DNA of 64,000 bases from Yponomeuta sedellus (taxonomy: Eukaryota; Arthropoda; Insecta; Lepidoptera; Yponomeutidae): assembly GCA_934045075.1 (NCBI GenBank), contig OW203744.1, positions 6,883,795 to 6,947,794 on the forward strand, given 5' to 3'. Shown here piece after piece: positions 51,800 through 64,000 of this stretch. How positions within the stretch are numbered: the first letter of the stretch is position 1; each line of letters begins with the position of its first letter. Under the pieces are notes generated by a model, which was given only the letters and a program-made list of their open reading frames with translations, did no database searches and was not told the origin of the DNA. The translations under genes and the position numbers were made by a program.

Positions 51800-54760
51800 T
51801 GTTTTTTGTATCATCCAAACACGAAGTTTACTGTTAATAAATGAATAACCTCTCATCGGATAATTTTATCGATAGATGTATTATTTGATACAAGTGTTCC
51901 ATCCAAGGGGTAGCAGTAACTTCGCAGAAACCTTCGACAGTAATGTTGTCCTGCTTTCGCTAACCAACCTTCCATAAGAAAAAAAGAGATGGCACTACGT
52001 TTATCAATGCACCGATTTCAAGGTGCGTACAGGCCCTACTGTCAAACGCTACCGACTAGGGATAGGCCTAACTCTCCATCGATATCGATAGAAACGTTGA
52101 AAAATTAAGACACCTTGGACTAAATCATGTAAATAATTATAATAAATTGCTTTGTATATAAGTTTTAAATCATGTTTAATCAAAATAAGTAACAATAATT
52201 TAAAAAGCAACACTTTTTTATACAAAATAGTGAATTTACAATTATATACGTCAACGTCAGCATAATACTCCGTCTCAGATTTCTTCCTGAATAAAATCCG
52301 TAACGACATCCAAATTTACGTTACGTTTCTTCTTCCAATTTTTAAATACAGATCGAGTTAGGTCCTTGTGTTAAAAAGTTGTTTATCTTGCAATGAAATT
52401 TGAAAAGGAAAATACTATTGCTAATATTGACTAGGTAAATCCATCTTCGACCGCAATCTGTCGCTAAAAGTCGTATTTAATTATCACAATATTATATTAT
52501 TATTGCAAGTAATAATTCAGTAATTCGATGGATGCAGTAATTTGATGTGTCAAGTGATGAATTCTGATATTTGAATACGTTTTATTGACAGATTTTAGAC
52601 AACAGGTATAGGGTTTGATGACCACATCAACTAAGGAATTTTCGAACGCAAGACTATAAGGATCATCAACTACGTCAGGCTGCAGTAAATTTGATCAAGA
52701 AAGAAGAATATGACCGTGGCATTGGCAGATAACAGACATTTTGCTCACTTCCCATGTTCAGTACTGACCTGAAAACAAACAGAAACTTTTGATAAAGGCG
52801 TACCTACAAAAGAGAGCTGCTTAAATAATAACATATTCCACTTTTAAACACTTTCGTTTTAGATCTCTTTATAAAAGCTATTTGGGTTACAAGCTACGTC
52901 TATTATTGACTGATCCTGATAATTAATTATATACTTTGAAGTAAGGTACAATTTGCATCTATATAGTCAGATATTTTTTGCAATAAGGTGATCACCACAT
53001 AATTTATTAATTGTGAAACTAACAGCTTTGACGTCCATTCATTTAACATTTTGTTTTTATCTTTCAACTTTTCTTTATCTATGATTTACACTGTTGGAGA
53101 GATGGTTTTTTGTGGGTAAGTCTATGGTAGTTTGTATTGTCCTTGGGTGAGATTTAAATTCAGGACAAACATAAAACAGCTGATGGGGTTTGGAAAACAA
53201 ATTGTGTACACGTAGAAGTCTTAATATAAGCAACATCGTGATGTGGGATGTTCGGGCTTGTTTTTTTTTTATATTATCAATTCTCATATCACACTGTTTA
53301 CTTATTACGATTTAGAAATTTTTAAATAAAGATAAACTGTTAAATGAATTAAATGGATGAAGGCACCACTCGGATGCTGTGGTGCCTGGGACACTGTTTG
53401 GATGTAGTAGACTTAACTAAAGAAGTATGGCAAAGGAAAAAAAATATTGTAAGTTTTCATAGTTATTCTCGTTATGCTCGAATACAAAATAAACTCCTGG
53501 GAGCATCCTGTTTTGTAAAAACATGTGATAAGTGTATATGAAAAGGTAGAGGTACATATTCTGCAACAAATGTTTAACTTTCTCACCATTACTTCCATTT
53601 TTACTGGTCTAAGGTGGGCACCACATCTTCCTTCAGGCGTGTTCGCAATAAGTTTCTTCGTCCCAATCACTCGTGTCTAAAGTGCCTTGAGCGCAGTTTA
53701 CAGTCGTTTTTGTCCTGTTTCTTATTTCTGCGTTTTGCGTGCTTTTGCTTCCATTTATCAATTTGGGAAAACTTGAACAAGAAGAAACAATGGATTATGT
53801 ATTAAGAAGGCGTGATGAACAAGTATCGACTATACTACTACTGAGGCGAATTTTCATCGACCATGCTTTTGCCATCCCATCACTAGGACAACCTACAAAT
53901 GGATTGGTTTATTTTCTTAATTTTAGAGCGTAGAAGGGTTCGAGAAGCAACAATTACGGTAATTTTGGTTGATGAGTCATTAGGAAGTTTATTTACAAAG
54001 TGATATTTTATCCGTTGGTCCTTTTATGCGAGAAAACATAGGTTTTAGGTACTCACATTTGGAAGTTCATATTATAATCTCCGTTTTCTTTGTTTCTTAT
54101 GTGACCTGCAGCCACCACGCACTTTTCACCTCGTTGTGCATTTATTGTACAATATCCCAGGGTAAGTTGTGTGCACCAAAATATTTTAGTTATTTCAATT
54201 TTCTAAAATAATCCGACGACGTCTTCACAGATTTTGCACTTGCGATAACCCGACTAAATTTGAAAACATTCAGAGTGCTGCCACTATTGTAAGTTACATT
54301 ACCATCTTAATTTGGACTCTTACTCAGGGCATTAAGGCATCGTTTTGACAATTAGGCCTGTACGCTGTCACGTGACCATCGTTTCTTCTATTGGTTTAAT
54401 TGTTCTGTGGTTCCATCCCTAAGGAGTTCACCGACGCTGTTGTTTACGTGTATGAGTGTATTCGTACAATTGTTTTTCATAGTGTGCGAACCAATTAAAG
54501 GATTAGAACGCTAGTAAATGACTGCACAGACGTGTGCGTGAACCTTATATTTACAATATTGTGCATGTAATGAAAACGCACACATATTCAAAAGTGGCGA
54601 CAGCGGTACCGGACTTATTTCGCGGCTAGGGCATATCTCCTTCTTTCTATGATCTGAGGTCAATATATTGGCCTTTTTGCATCTACTTAATGAGATGATT
54701 TATACAGCGTCCAGTGGTATCTTCACTCACACTAGATGGGAGAAGCGACCACTCCGACGC
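51800..54760. other. Downstream region without recognised genes
   Basis: Mostly AT-rich. ATCGATATCGAT, containing the DRE-like TATCGATA, lies near 52079-52090 and could belong to a promoter, though no gene next to it is convincing. Short frames at 53413-53940 show no known family. Confidence 0.4.
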
Positions 54761-54764
54761 TGTG

Positions 54765-55276
54765 ACTTTTTTATCCGTCAATATAGATCTCGTATAAATT
54801 GTATTGATTAACGCACACGATGGACTAAAAGTACCCCGTACAAAAAGTTCCTCATGTTACCGAGGGCATAAAGAGATCGGACTGGTTAAAAGTTAGATGT
54901 TTTCTTTTAAAACGCCTTTTCTTTTTCTGCGTAATGTAAATTATGTTCCTTGGGGACAAGAGTCCCTCGTCTGTAAAAAATGTCCTCCGAGTACTTGTCG
55001 TGGACTCAACGCCTACGGTGTGTGGTCATTTGTTCCCCGGAAATTGAGTGATAGAAATACGCTATGGAAGCAAATATTCTGAGATTACATTGTGTTGTAA
55101 TGTACATGAAATTAAAAAAGAAAAGGCGTTTTAACAGAAAACACCGAACTTTTGTCCACTCCGATCTCTTGATGTCCTCGGTAACTTAAGGGACTTTTTG
55201 TACGGGGTACTTTTAGTCCTTCGTGTGCATTATTCGATACAATTTATCAGAGAACTATATCGACGGACAAAAAAGT
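54765..55276. mobile_element. Foldback (long inverted repeat) element
   Basis: Arms of about 160 bp at 54765-54926 and 55115-55276 are inverted copies (ACTTTTTTRTCCGTC at the ends; AGTACCCCGTACAAAAAGT inside; AAAACGCCTTTTCTTTTT at the inner edge). The 190-bp centre has no coding signal. Confidence 0.8.
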
Positions 55277-55399
55277 ACCCAGGGATAGTCCCTCGTCTGC
55301 TCACGCCTTTAAAGAAATATGGTTTGAGTAATAATACACTCCACATTTTACAATACGAGTGTAACTTAGGACCTAGTGCGCGTGGTTGCTAAACGACAC

Positions 55400-55937
55400 G
55401 TAAGATAACAACGAAAGCCATTTTGAACTGTAACGTCGGCGCCAGCTACTTCACTGCCCCTAAGGCCTTACTCCTAATGGGGGTGCGTGTTAAGGGTCCC
55501 TGAGGGGGTGGGAAATTAAACTCCGGGGTTAGTTGCAACAGACTGGACCTCCGTTTATTATAGGGACCAGAGATATTCCACACTTATACTACTGAAACTA
55601 ACCTATCCGTGCACTTACACCTAACGGCTTTATGCCAAAGAACTGGGGCCTCACGGGCCACTATCTATTGCATGCTTGCTAAACCCTGGGTGGCGGCACT
55701 GATGCCGCGCCCTTCTCTGGGTGAGCCGCCCCGGCGGTGGTGGTCGTGCGCGGGACCTCGGGTCGATACTTCAGGAGCCCGGAGGCAGCACCGACCACGA
55801 TTGGCCCGGAACACGGCCACGCCGGCGGCAGGGGAATTTGGGTAGAACTCCAACCCGGGATCGAATCCGCATAAGAGCGTGACCGACCTCCAGTGTATGT
55901 TGGAGCCCGACGCAAAGTCCGTCCGTCTTGACTGGTT
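55400..55937. other. GC-rich repeat fragment
   Basis: About 55640-55930 is much richer in G+C than its surroundings (GCCGCCCCGGCGGTGGTGGT) and abuts the LINE tail at 55938. It is probably the end of another retroelement; no frame is identifiable. Confidence 0.35.
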
Positions 55938-58750
55938 TTTTTTTTTTTTTAACCCTATAAAGGGCAACCTCCGGAGGACACGGGGGAGGGAGGTGGTGAA
56001 TGCTCATGCATAACAGCACGGACCCGGCCGTGCTGCCAATGTGGGACTCACAAGAAGTGCGCCTACCCACTAAACACCACCTTGGGACTGGTTTTGGTCC
56101 TAGAGACCCCTAAACCCACATCGGGAGCGACCCCCCTCGAGGCCGAGGAGGGCGCACAGCGGAGCTCCCTAGCGGAGCGTCCGCTTAGAAGAGTTTATAT
56201 TACAAAACTGCTATGAAAGAGCAGTGCCCCCCCTAGGGGGACACTGGCAGAGGAGGGGGGCGCGTCTGACTGGGACCGAGCCTCTAAGAGGTGGTTCAGG
56301 TCAGACGACAATTTGTCGGGCGGGTCAACGAGTACGTTCCTGGGCCTGCGCACCAGGTAACGTGGGTCCGTCGTGGGCGGAGAGTAAGTCGCTGCTTCGC
56401 AGATCAGGGGGTTGGGATGTTCTTCAGCAGTGCTGAAGAACGTCTCTGAGAGTGACCTAATAAATTGCTGCATGGTTGGGATTTCCATGTCCCGATGTAG
56501 GTCTGCGTTCCTGACGCACCAGTGAGCGTTCAGTGCCCTACGAATAAAAATGTTCTGTACCCTCTGCAGTCCGTACAGGGCTGAGGGGGACGCGTGAGCG
56601 AAGACGGGTGCCGCGTAAGTCATCACGGGACGAATGCAAACCTTATAGAGCGTTCGCTTGTTCCTAGCTGACATCCTACTATGCCGGCCTATCATGGATG
56701 ATAGGCGGCCTAGGTAAAAACGGGCTGTCCGGGTCACCTTCCGGATGTGTGGGACGAAAGTCAGGTTCCTATCTAAAATGACACCTAGGTACTTGGCGGA
56801 TTTTTGCCAGGGGACTGGGGTCCCTAACATGCGAATGGGGGGGTCCTCGCCGAGAAACCGTCCACGCTTGTGTTCAAAACGCACAGCCGTGCTTTTCTCC
56901 GGGTTGACCTCGATGCGCCATAGTCTGAACCAGGCTCCTAGCTTATCGACCGCGGGTTGGAGTTTGCGGAGGATACACGACATCTGCCGACTCTTGCAGT
57001 AGAGTGCGGTGTCGTCGGCAAAAAGTGACAATTGGACCCCATCGCCGGGAATGGGAATGTCATTTGTGTACGAAATGTACGGGAGGGGGGAGAGCACGGA
57101 GCCTTGCGGGACCCCGGCTCTGAGCGGACGGGGGGACGAGAGTACCCCCTCGTGTCTAAAACGGAAGGACCGATCCTTTTAAAAGCTATATATGACGCGG
57201 ACAAGTCGGTCGGGGAGACCCAGTTCGTACAATTTGTACACGAGCCCTGCGTGCCAGACCTTGTCAAAGGCCTTGGCGACATCGAAGAAGACGGCTACCG
57301 TCTTTTCGCGCCTAGGGAAGAAACCACTCAAGATATACTCTACTATGCGGTGGACTTGTTGAGGGCAAGAGTGCCTAGCTCGAAAGCCAAATTGGTGATG
57401 GATGATGAGAGGGGTCCCTCTGACGGGAAGAGGTGGTTTCTCATACGAGTGAGAATAACTCGTTCGAAGAGCTTGCCCATGGCCTTAAGAAGGCTGATGG
57501 GGCGGTGGCTAGATGGGACGTTGAGGGGCTTCCCGGGCTTGGGAATGCCTATGACTGTCGCCTCTTTCCATGCGGATGGAAAGTGACAGAGGTCAAAGCA
57601 GGCATTGAAGAGAATGGCAAGGAGGGTGAGCACCTGGCCAGGGAAGTTTTTGAGCGCTAGGTTGGCAATACCGTCCGCTCCTGGGGCCTTTTTACGTTTC
57701 AGTCTTTTGATAAAAAGCTGAATTTCGTCAGTGGATACCGCGATAGGGTCGTCGGTTAAGGGGAGGGAGGTCTTTTTACGGACCTCCTCCTCAACCTTGC
57801 CTATGTGAACTGGGTCCCTATGCTGGACGCTGGGAGAGCATTGAGCCTCAATGCTGTCAGCGAAGCATTCGGCCTTTTCGTCGTCCTCGAAGGCGGTAGT
57901 GCCATCGGGACGCATCAAGGGAGGGGTGTGGGTGATCGCGTCAACCCGAAGGGCCCTAGCTACTTTATAGTATGCTACGTGGGAGGGGGAAATGGTCTCC
58001 ATGAGGTCACCCCAATTGGAGTTGCTCAATTCGGAGAGCCGCGACCGGACTTGTCGCTGGAGGACGTTTGCACGTTTCCTGTAGGCAGGAGTTGGGTAGA
58101 GCGAGGCCCTTCGAAGGGCGGCTCTTTTGGCCCTTATCAGATTTCTGACGTCGAGAGGGAGCTTACGGTCATGGACCGGAACTTGGTGTTCGTTGTCACG
58201 GATGGCTGTTTGGATCACATGCGTGAGGGAGTCTACGACGCTATCTATTTTATCCGTGCTGTCAAGACAGCCGGGTGTGAGCAAAAGCGGCGAATCGGGG
58301 GCTTCAGCAACGGTGACTAGGGAGGCTTTAACACCGTCCCAGTTGGTGATAGTCTTAATAGAGAGTGTGGAGTGAGTCGGGGGACCTAGCTGGAGCGAGA
58401 CCGGTCGGTGGTCGGAACCTAGGTTGTCGAGAGGCTCGATCGACCTGAGGTTGAGGCTGACGCCCTTTAAAAGGGCGAAATCTAGCACGTCGGGGGAGTG
58501 CGCTGGGTTGTCAGGGTAGTGAGTTGGAGAAAACGGACATAGGACGTCTAATTCGCCCCGCGAACGCGAGATGGAACGCTTCCTAGTGCGGGACGTGGCG
58601 GAGCCCGAGATGTACTCGGTATCCATCGGGGACGGGGAGGGGAGGATCACGGGAGAGGCCGGGATAATGGTGGGGGCAGGCTCGTGGCGGCTTATATACG
58701 CTCGGGCGCTTCCCCCTCCACGACGACCATCGGTGTGCACGCGCTTGCTG
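55938..58750 (-). mobile_element. Jockey-clade LINE, 5' truncated
   Basis: On the minus strand 58740-57343 encodes the end of an AP endonuclease (PDVLDFALLKGV, SDHRPVSLQL) and reverse transcriptase blocks KRKKAPGADGIANLALKNFP, WKEATVIGIPKPGK, HRPISLLKAMGKLFERVI. 57282-56938 and 57097-56195 continue with FADDTALYC, LGVILDRNLTFVPHI, and IRPVMTYAAPVFAHASPSAL. Frameshifts lie near 57370 and 57090. A GC-rich 3' untranslated region follows, and a T-run at 55938-55950 marks the poly(A) tail. Composition (G+C-rich) differs sharply from the host intron. Confidence 0.85.
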
Positions 58751-58869
58751 CGTGCGCCCTGTTGCTAGGCGTGGTGACGTCATGGAAGATTCCGCTCCGG
58801 CCGGCTATTGTATCGCGGCGCCGCGCTGCCGCGTTACAGAACTGCTTTAAGAAGTGTAAGAATATTAAA

Positions 58870-59030
58870 ACTTACACCCTTGTTAATAAACAAATCTTGG
58901 ATCTTAAAACCTCGATAGGCCATAATGCTATCTCCTTCTTTACATATTTGTAATAATTCACTGTGCTATTTGGCGGTCACTTGTAGCTCCTGAAAACGCT
59001 TATGAACAATAATGTATTTACTATGTCAGG
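58870..59030 (-). pseudogene. Fragment of a second ISL2EU transposase
   Basis: The DNA matches 37270-37430 (AACAAACAAATCTTGGA... and TTTGGCGGTCACTTGTRGCTCC), and the minus frame reads KEGDSIMA-RGFKIQDLF. Only this core fragment remains, next to the Jockey LINE's 5' end. Confidence 0.7.
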
Positions 59031-59506
59031 AAACGATATTTCCACAGCAGCATTTCTATATGATAAAATTTTCTCGGTTGATTACATTTTACTCCACGAT
59101 TGGAGAAGTAGTATTCTCGACGTTTGAAAAAAAAACTCTTAATATTGCTTATATTTTGTAGAGCTTTTGTGTCTTTAGTCCTACTAAGTACAAGGACGTA
59201 GTACAGGAAAACCCTCCGGCAACTTAGATCCCATGTGTTTGACAACCCATACAAAGTGACTTATTAAATATTTGACTTTTTAAGTTTAAGCTGAATTTCG
59301 ACAAAAAATGTCGTTAGTTTTTGATATTTGGTTCGTAGAAACATGTTTGTTTTATTATAACGATTCTAATGTTGTACTTTTCCTAATATGTATTAATTTA
59401 ATTACTTAGAGTCAAATATTCGTATTATTATAGCGAACTTTCTTTGACTGCTCAACTAGTATGCCGTTTGAACGGTTTCTTGTACCATTTGATACTTTGC
59501 TTACTC
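59031..59506. other. Non-coding stretch
   Basis: AT-rich; no feature seen. Confidence 0.4.
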
Positions 59507-59950
59507 TCAACAAGATGTGCCTGAAGCATCTGTTCTTTTGGACCACTTCAGCCACGCCTTTAATGTGGTCACTGATAAGATCCAGCTTGTATTGCGCAGG
59601 TCAACCCGGTTTTTTGGAAGGAGTATTTCATGCGCATTGGTAGAATACCGATTCGCATGGAATGTCCTGGTACGAGTACATCGGCAAAACTTCCTCGCAA
59701 TCATCTAATTCCTCTCCACTGTCCTCGCCATCCACAAAGCAACATTGGCCGCTTCTGTTGCGCTCTCTCCGGTCTTGCTGCGATCTTACAAGTCTCTCTC
59801 GCGCAACTCGCTGCCTCTCATTCCTCTCACGCACCAAGGACTTAAGTCTCACTCTCATCTGCTGGGGAATATCCTTCAGGAAGTCATCTGTCCATAGTTG
59901 GCTGAAGGCCTGGTCCCACTCTCATAATAATGGGTAGTTCCTGAATCTAC
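59507..59950 (-). pseudogene. Unrecognised degenerate coding region
   Basis: From the right the minus strand reads QLWTDDFLKDIPQQMRVRLK, then Arg-rich RERNERQRVARERLVRSQQD, then GQCCFVDGEDSGEELDD. A second frame has DHIKGVAEVVQKNRCFRHIL, LRVSKVSNGT. The biased composition and helical Arg-rich stretch look coding, but I do not recognise the family and frames are broken. Confidence 0.35.
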
Positions 59951-60150
59951 GACGTCGTAGACGACGTCGGCGTCTTCAGCCAGGTAACTCTGCCGGCATC
60001 TCCAGCTCTTTCCACAGGTTTGAAGCCGCTACACGCCTTGGCATTTAAGCAAGATTTTACTCTTTTTTTATCCTCTAAATAGGTTTTTAAATTTAAGCAA
60101 GACACAAATAAATTTAGATAACTTGACAAAAACCAAACAAAGTATTTTAA

Positions 60151-60305
60151 AAACCTATTTAGAGGCTAAAAATTCCACCCATGCCGGGATTCGAACCCGT
60201 GACCTCTGGCTATCCGTCCCAGCGCTCTTTCCAACTGAGCTAATGGGCGACTCACCCGCATCAGGGAAATTTCGAACCTCTTTTACAATATTTTCCGAAT
60301 TACGT
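60151..60305 (+). mobile_element. tRNA-derived SINE, copy f
   Basis: AAAGTATTTTAA is duplicated at 60139-60150 and 60306-60317. The insert starts AAACCTATTTAGAGGC, contains the core (B-box on minus) and ends ATTACGT with no tail. A reversed scrap of the terminal block lies at 60068-60090. Confidence 0.85.
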
Positions 60306-60317
60306 AAAGTATTTTAA

Positions 60318-60574
60318 TTGATATTGCACAGAAACTGAACTTAGTGACTTGAACGTTCCAAAATAAACGAAAATAAAATGTCCATTTCTAAATCAAGATC
60401 ATTTTGGAGTAAAATGGACAAAAAAACTCCACACTTACTTTTTCTAAAGTTTATTAACAGAGTTTAAATAATTATTATAAAACATAGAATTATAATGCAT
60501 TAATTCCAGACATCATTATGATCTTAATAATCTTTAATATTATAATATTTGCACCCCATTTGGCACAAAGTGTA
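60318..60574. other. Spacer before the BEL/Pao element
   Basis: AT-rich; no feature seen. Confidence 0.35.
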
Positions 60575-60827
60575 CTTTACACATTTTTTGAACCGCGTGG
60601 TGTGATTCGAGAGAGGAGTTGCAGCAGTCAGTGGAAATGAAGACGATAATTTTAAGCAATCACAAGTAGTTTTTTAATTAGAGAAAATACATCGAAATTG
60701 TAAAACGTTACGACGTGTGTGATGTTAGCCGAAGGTAGACCGAATGAAGTGAGCCGCAGAGCCGCTTGCCGTTTGCACCAGTGTGAATGCATGTACTATT
60801 GACACGCACACATGGAGTGCGTTAACA
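60575..60827 (-). repeat. Probable 3' LTR of the BEL/Pao element
   Basis: On the minus strand the purine tract AAGGGCGGCAGAA is followed by TGTTAAC at 60827. A candidate CA end (GTAAAGTACA) lies near 60575. The second LTR is outside the window, so the limits are provisional. Confidence 0.45.
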
Positions 60828-63800
60828 TTCTGCCGCCCTTGGAACGTTCTGTTCCAACGTCGGAAGTGGGCAAAGCCGGTTGAAAGCCCGCCTGAGGGTC
60901 CCCGACGATGTCTGGATATCCGCAACGCGGTTGACGCCGTCTGTACCCGGGTAAACTGAAGAAACTCGTCCGAGTAGCCATTTGTTAGGTGGCAACCTAT
61001 CGTCTTTGATGAGTACTAGGTCTCCTGGGTGTGGCTGTCCTTTGTCTTTGTGCCACTTATTTCGTCTTTGTAATTCCGATATATACTCTTTATAGTAACG
61101 GTTCCAAAAGTGTGTCTTCAAGGCTTGAACCCGCTGATATCTTGTAAGCGTGTTGATTTTTGTCTCATCCTGGAAGGCATCAGTTACCTGGGGAGCTGGT
61201 AACATAGTGAGCAGTCGCCCAATCAGGAAGTGTGAAGGGGTCAACGGGACTAGGTCGGATGGATCAGTAGAAAGTAGGGGTTAAAGGTCTCGAGTTCAGA
61301 ATACTCTCGATCTGTATTAACACAGTGTTCATCTCTTCGTAATCTAAATGAGCTAAGGCTAAAACTCGCTTTAAGTGATGTTTGATTGACTTAACCGATC
61401 CTTCAGCTAACCCATTAAAATGTGGACTATAGGCTGGATAAAATTTGAAATTGATATCATTTTCAGCGGAGCTAGAGGTTATATTATCACAATTATTTTT
61501 TAGAAATTTAGCTAATTCATTTGATGCCCCAACAAAATTCGTCCCGTTATCTGAAAATATATTTGCTGGTCTACCGCGACGGGCAATAAACCGATTTAAT
61601 GCAGCTAGATATGCTTGTGTGGTTAACTCAGTGACAAGTTCGATATGTATCGCACGAACTGCCATACAGACGAACACACAGATGTAAGCTTTCTTTAGTC
61701 GGCATCCCCTGCCCTTGCGATCCGCTATCAGGACTGGCCCTGCGTAATCGACGGCTGTATTTGAAAATGGGTATGCTGCATGTAGTCTATGTGTAGGCAA
61801 ATTTCCCATAATAGGCTGGAAAGTTTTTCCTGAAAACCTACAGCATTTGACACAACTGTGAGTCACCTTTCTTGTAAGATTTCTCCCTCCAATTATCCAA
61901 AATTTGTGACGCAATGTTGCTAACAGTGATTGTGGTCCGGGATGCAAAAGTGTGTTGTGATAATATTCTACAAGTAATTTAGTTATATGGTGTGTTGAGT
62001 GTAATAAGATTGGATGTTTTGTATTATAGTCGTAATAAGAGTTTAACAGCCTGCCTCCCACTCGCATTATTCCTGTGTCGTCAAGGAAGGGATTTAAATT
62101 TAATAGTTTGTCCTTTGTTGAAAGCAACTGTTTTTTAGATAAAAGTTTGTATTGTTCTGTAAATAAATCGACCTGTACAATTTTGCTAAGTGTTTTTGTG
62201 GCTGAGTCAAATTCCAATGTCTGAAGTGAACCAAGTAATTTGTTACGTGGATTACGACAATTATGAACAAACCTTTTTAAGTAAATAACAACTCGAAGTA
62301 ATTTTCCAAAATTAGAAAAGTGATTTATGAAATTGTCTTCATTTAATGTGAAGTTATGACATTGCAACTTGACTTCAGGTAAATTTTTAACATCGGTTTC
62401 TTGTGGTTGAGTAGGCCACTGCATATCGGTGTGATGAAAAAAGTGCGGTCCTGCCCACCACAAGCTTGAGGTTTTGAGTTGACTTATCGACAGTCCTCGG
62501 GATCCAATGTCGGCAGGATTCATTTCTGTGGGAACGTAGTGCCATGAATTCAAATCTGAATTAGATGTTATTTCGTTTATTCTATTGTAAACAAAAGGTT
62601 TTAAATTTTGTGTTTTACAGGTTTTAATCCAACCGAGTACAATTGTAGAATCGCACCAGAAAAAAATTTATGAAAATTCAATTCTCATACATTCTAATAC
62701 CTTTTTTGCTAGTAAAGTGGCAAGCAAAGCACCGCATAGCTCTAGCCTAGGTATGGTTAGTCTTTGTTTTAGTGGCGCAACCTTGTTCTTTGCTAATAAC
62801 AAACGTACGGTAACATGGCCGTTATTGTCTATTGACCGTGCGTATACGCAAGCTGAGTAAGCTTTCATTGAAGCATCGCTGAAGGCGTGAAGTTCGACCT
62901 TAATGAATGAGTCACATAAAACTCATCGTGGAATTTGTAAAGTGGATAAATCAGGAAAATTATTTACAAAATTTTCCCATTGTAATTCAATCTCTGGGGG
63001 GAGTGACTCGTCCCACGAAATATTTTTTGACCAAAGAGTTTGTAAAATTTGTTTAGCTTGTAGCATACAAGGATTTATTAATCCTAACGGATCAAAAACT
63101 TGTGCAATAGTGGATAATATATTGCGTTTGCTTACATTTTGTTTTTGCTTAGACATGTTTTGTGAGGAAATATTATGTGGTGAAAATAGCAAAGTGTCCT
63201 TTTTGCAAGCCCAGAGCAGGCCAAGTGTTTTTGAATAGTCGTCCCTGCCTAAATTGAGTAAATCGTCGCTGCTATTTTCATCTACGATTTTATTTAATAA
63301 CAAAGGATTGTTAGTTCTCCATTTTCTTAAATGAAAATGAGCACTTTCTAGTTCTCGTATGATTCCTTTGCATGTTTGTATGAGGGTTTGTTCGTGGTCA
63401 CTTCCGGTTATGAGGTCATCGATATAAAAGTCGTGTAAGATTGTTTCACTTACATTTTTGTCTGTTGAATTTTGGCCTAGTTCGTAAATACACCTTGTAG
63501 CCAGGTATGGAGCCGAAGCTGTACCATAAGTAACGGTGTGCAACTTGTATTGTTTTATTTCCTGTTCTGGATCTGACCGCCAAAATATTTGTTGTAAATC
63601 TTGCTGTTTCTCATTTATGAGAATCTGTCTGTACATTTTCTCTATATCGGAAGTGACTACGAATTTGTGTTGACGAAATCGTATGAGTATGCTGAGTAAA
63701 TCGTCTTGTACAGTAGGACCTTTGTGTTGTATGTCGTTAAGCGACTTGCCTGAACTCGTGACTGCTGAAGCATCGAACACCGTTCGTAGTTTTGTAGTTA

Positions 63801-64000
63801 GGCTATCCTCGCGTAGGACGCCATGATGTGGTAAAAAATAAGAAAATTCATTTTTGTCTGTGTCTGAACTTTCAGACATGTGATGCAATGATTGGTATTC
63901 ATCCATGAACTGTATGTACTTTTGTTTAAATATAGGATTGTGCTTGAATTTCTTCTCAAGAGATTTAAATCTGACTAACGCTTGTTGTTTTGAGTCGCCT
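60828..64000 (-). mobile_element. BEL/Pao retroelement polyprotein (runs off right edge)
   Basis: The minus-strand frame is open at base 64000. Domains in order: BEL-type reverse transcriptase (63906-62923, HGVLREDS, KLRTVFDASAVTS, YIDDLITG), RNase H region (about 62900-62580), H2C2 and integrase core (62553-61264: HTVLL-like H block, CVKCCRFSG, VDYAGPV, SDNGTNFVGA, HFNGLAEGSVKSIKHHLKR) and a DUF5641-type C-terminus (61244-60828: HFLIGRLLTML, GDLVLIKDD, RVADIQTSSGTLRRAFNRL). Breaks: in-frame stops near 62915 and 62690 and a frameshift near 61280. Gag and protease lie beyond the edge; no env-like region was seen. Confidence 0.85.

Noticed and set aside
55665..56070. Overlapping GC-rich frames left of the Jockey LINE
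   Set aside because: Composition-driven open frames in LINE untranslated and repeat sequence.

Overview
This is a eukaryotic window, almost certainly from an insect and most likely a moth or butterfly. It is AT-rich, genes are split by GT/AG introns, and it holds a piggyBac copy strongly resembling the Trichoplusia IFP2 type, RTE and Jockey LINEs, BEL/Pao and Ty3/gypsy retroelements, and tRNA-derived SINEs. The species assignment is inference; no rRNA, true tRNA gene, CRISPR array or bacterial operon was seen.

One host gene runs along the + strand through most of the window. Thirteen exons can be chained between 3309 and 51595 with matching splice phases (1387 nt, about 461 residues plus stop). 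They give the C-terminal half of a sperm-type Na+/H+ exchanger (SLC9C / NHE10-like), including a cyclic-nucleotide-binding fold split over exons 3-5. Its 5' part lies left of the window. Nearly everything else sits in its introns (four of 6.5-15.5 kb) or downstream of it.

Left third (1-24.4 kb): two decayed copies and one intact copy of a DUF7869-type protein family; an IFP2-like and a second piggyBac pseudogene; a gene of a second putative DDE-like family ('family B') broken by a complete 4157-bp DNA element (15108-19264) carrying the intact DUF7869 gene; and an RLE-type retrotransposon with a deleted sister copy. Excising the DUF7869 element with one copy of its 4-bp target duplication rejoins the family B frame. 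This is direct evidence that DUF7869 genes are cargo, probably the transposase, of a TIR DNA transposon.

Middle (26-40 kb): a Ty3/gypsy pol remnant followed by nine short hairpins whose stems co-vary; a Mutator-like element with 9-bp target duplications and one stop codon in its transposase; and more DUF7869 pseudogenes, one split by an ISL2EU-type element (THAP/DDE transposase plus convergent SAP-SWIM-YqaJ nuclease) inserted in a 359-bp tandem duplication.

Right part (42-48 kb): a nested stack in one intron. A TTAA-flanked piggyBac holds a Harbinger element with TAA duplications; the Harbinger holds a MITE and a SINE, and another SINE splits the piggyBac transposase. From 51.6 kb on: the host gene's stop and poly(A) signal, a foldback element, a Jockey LINE, an ISL2EU fragment, and a BEL/Pao polyprotein running off the right edge.
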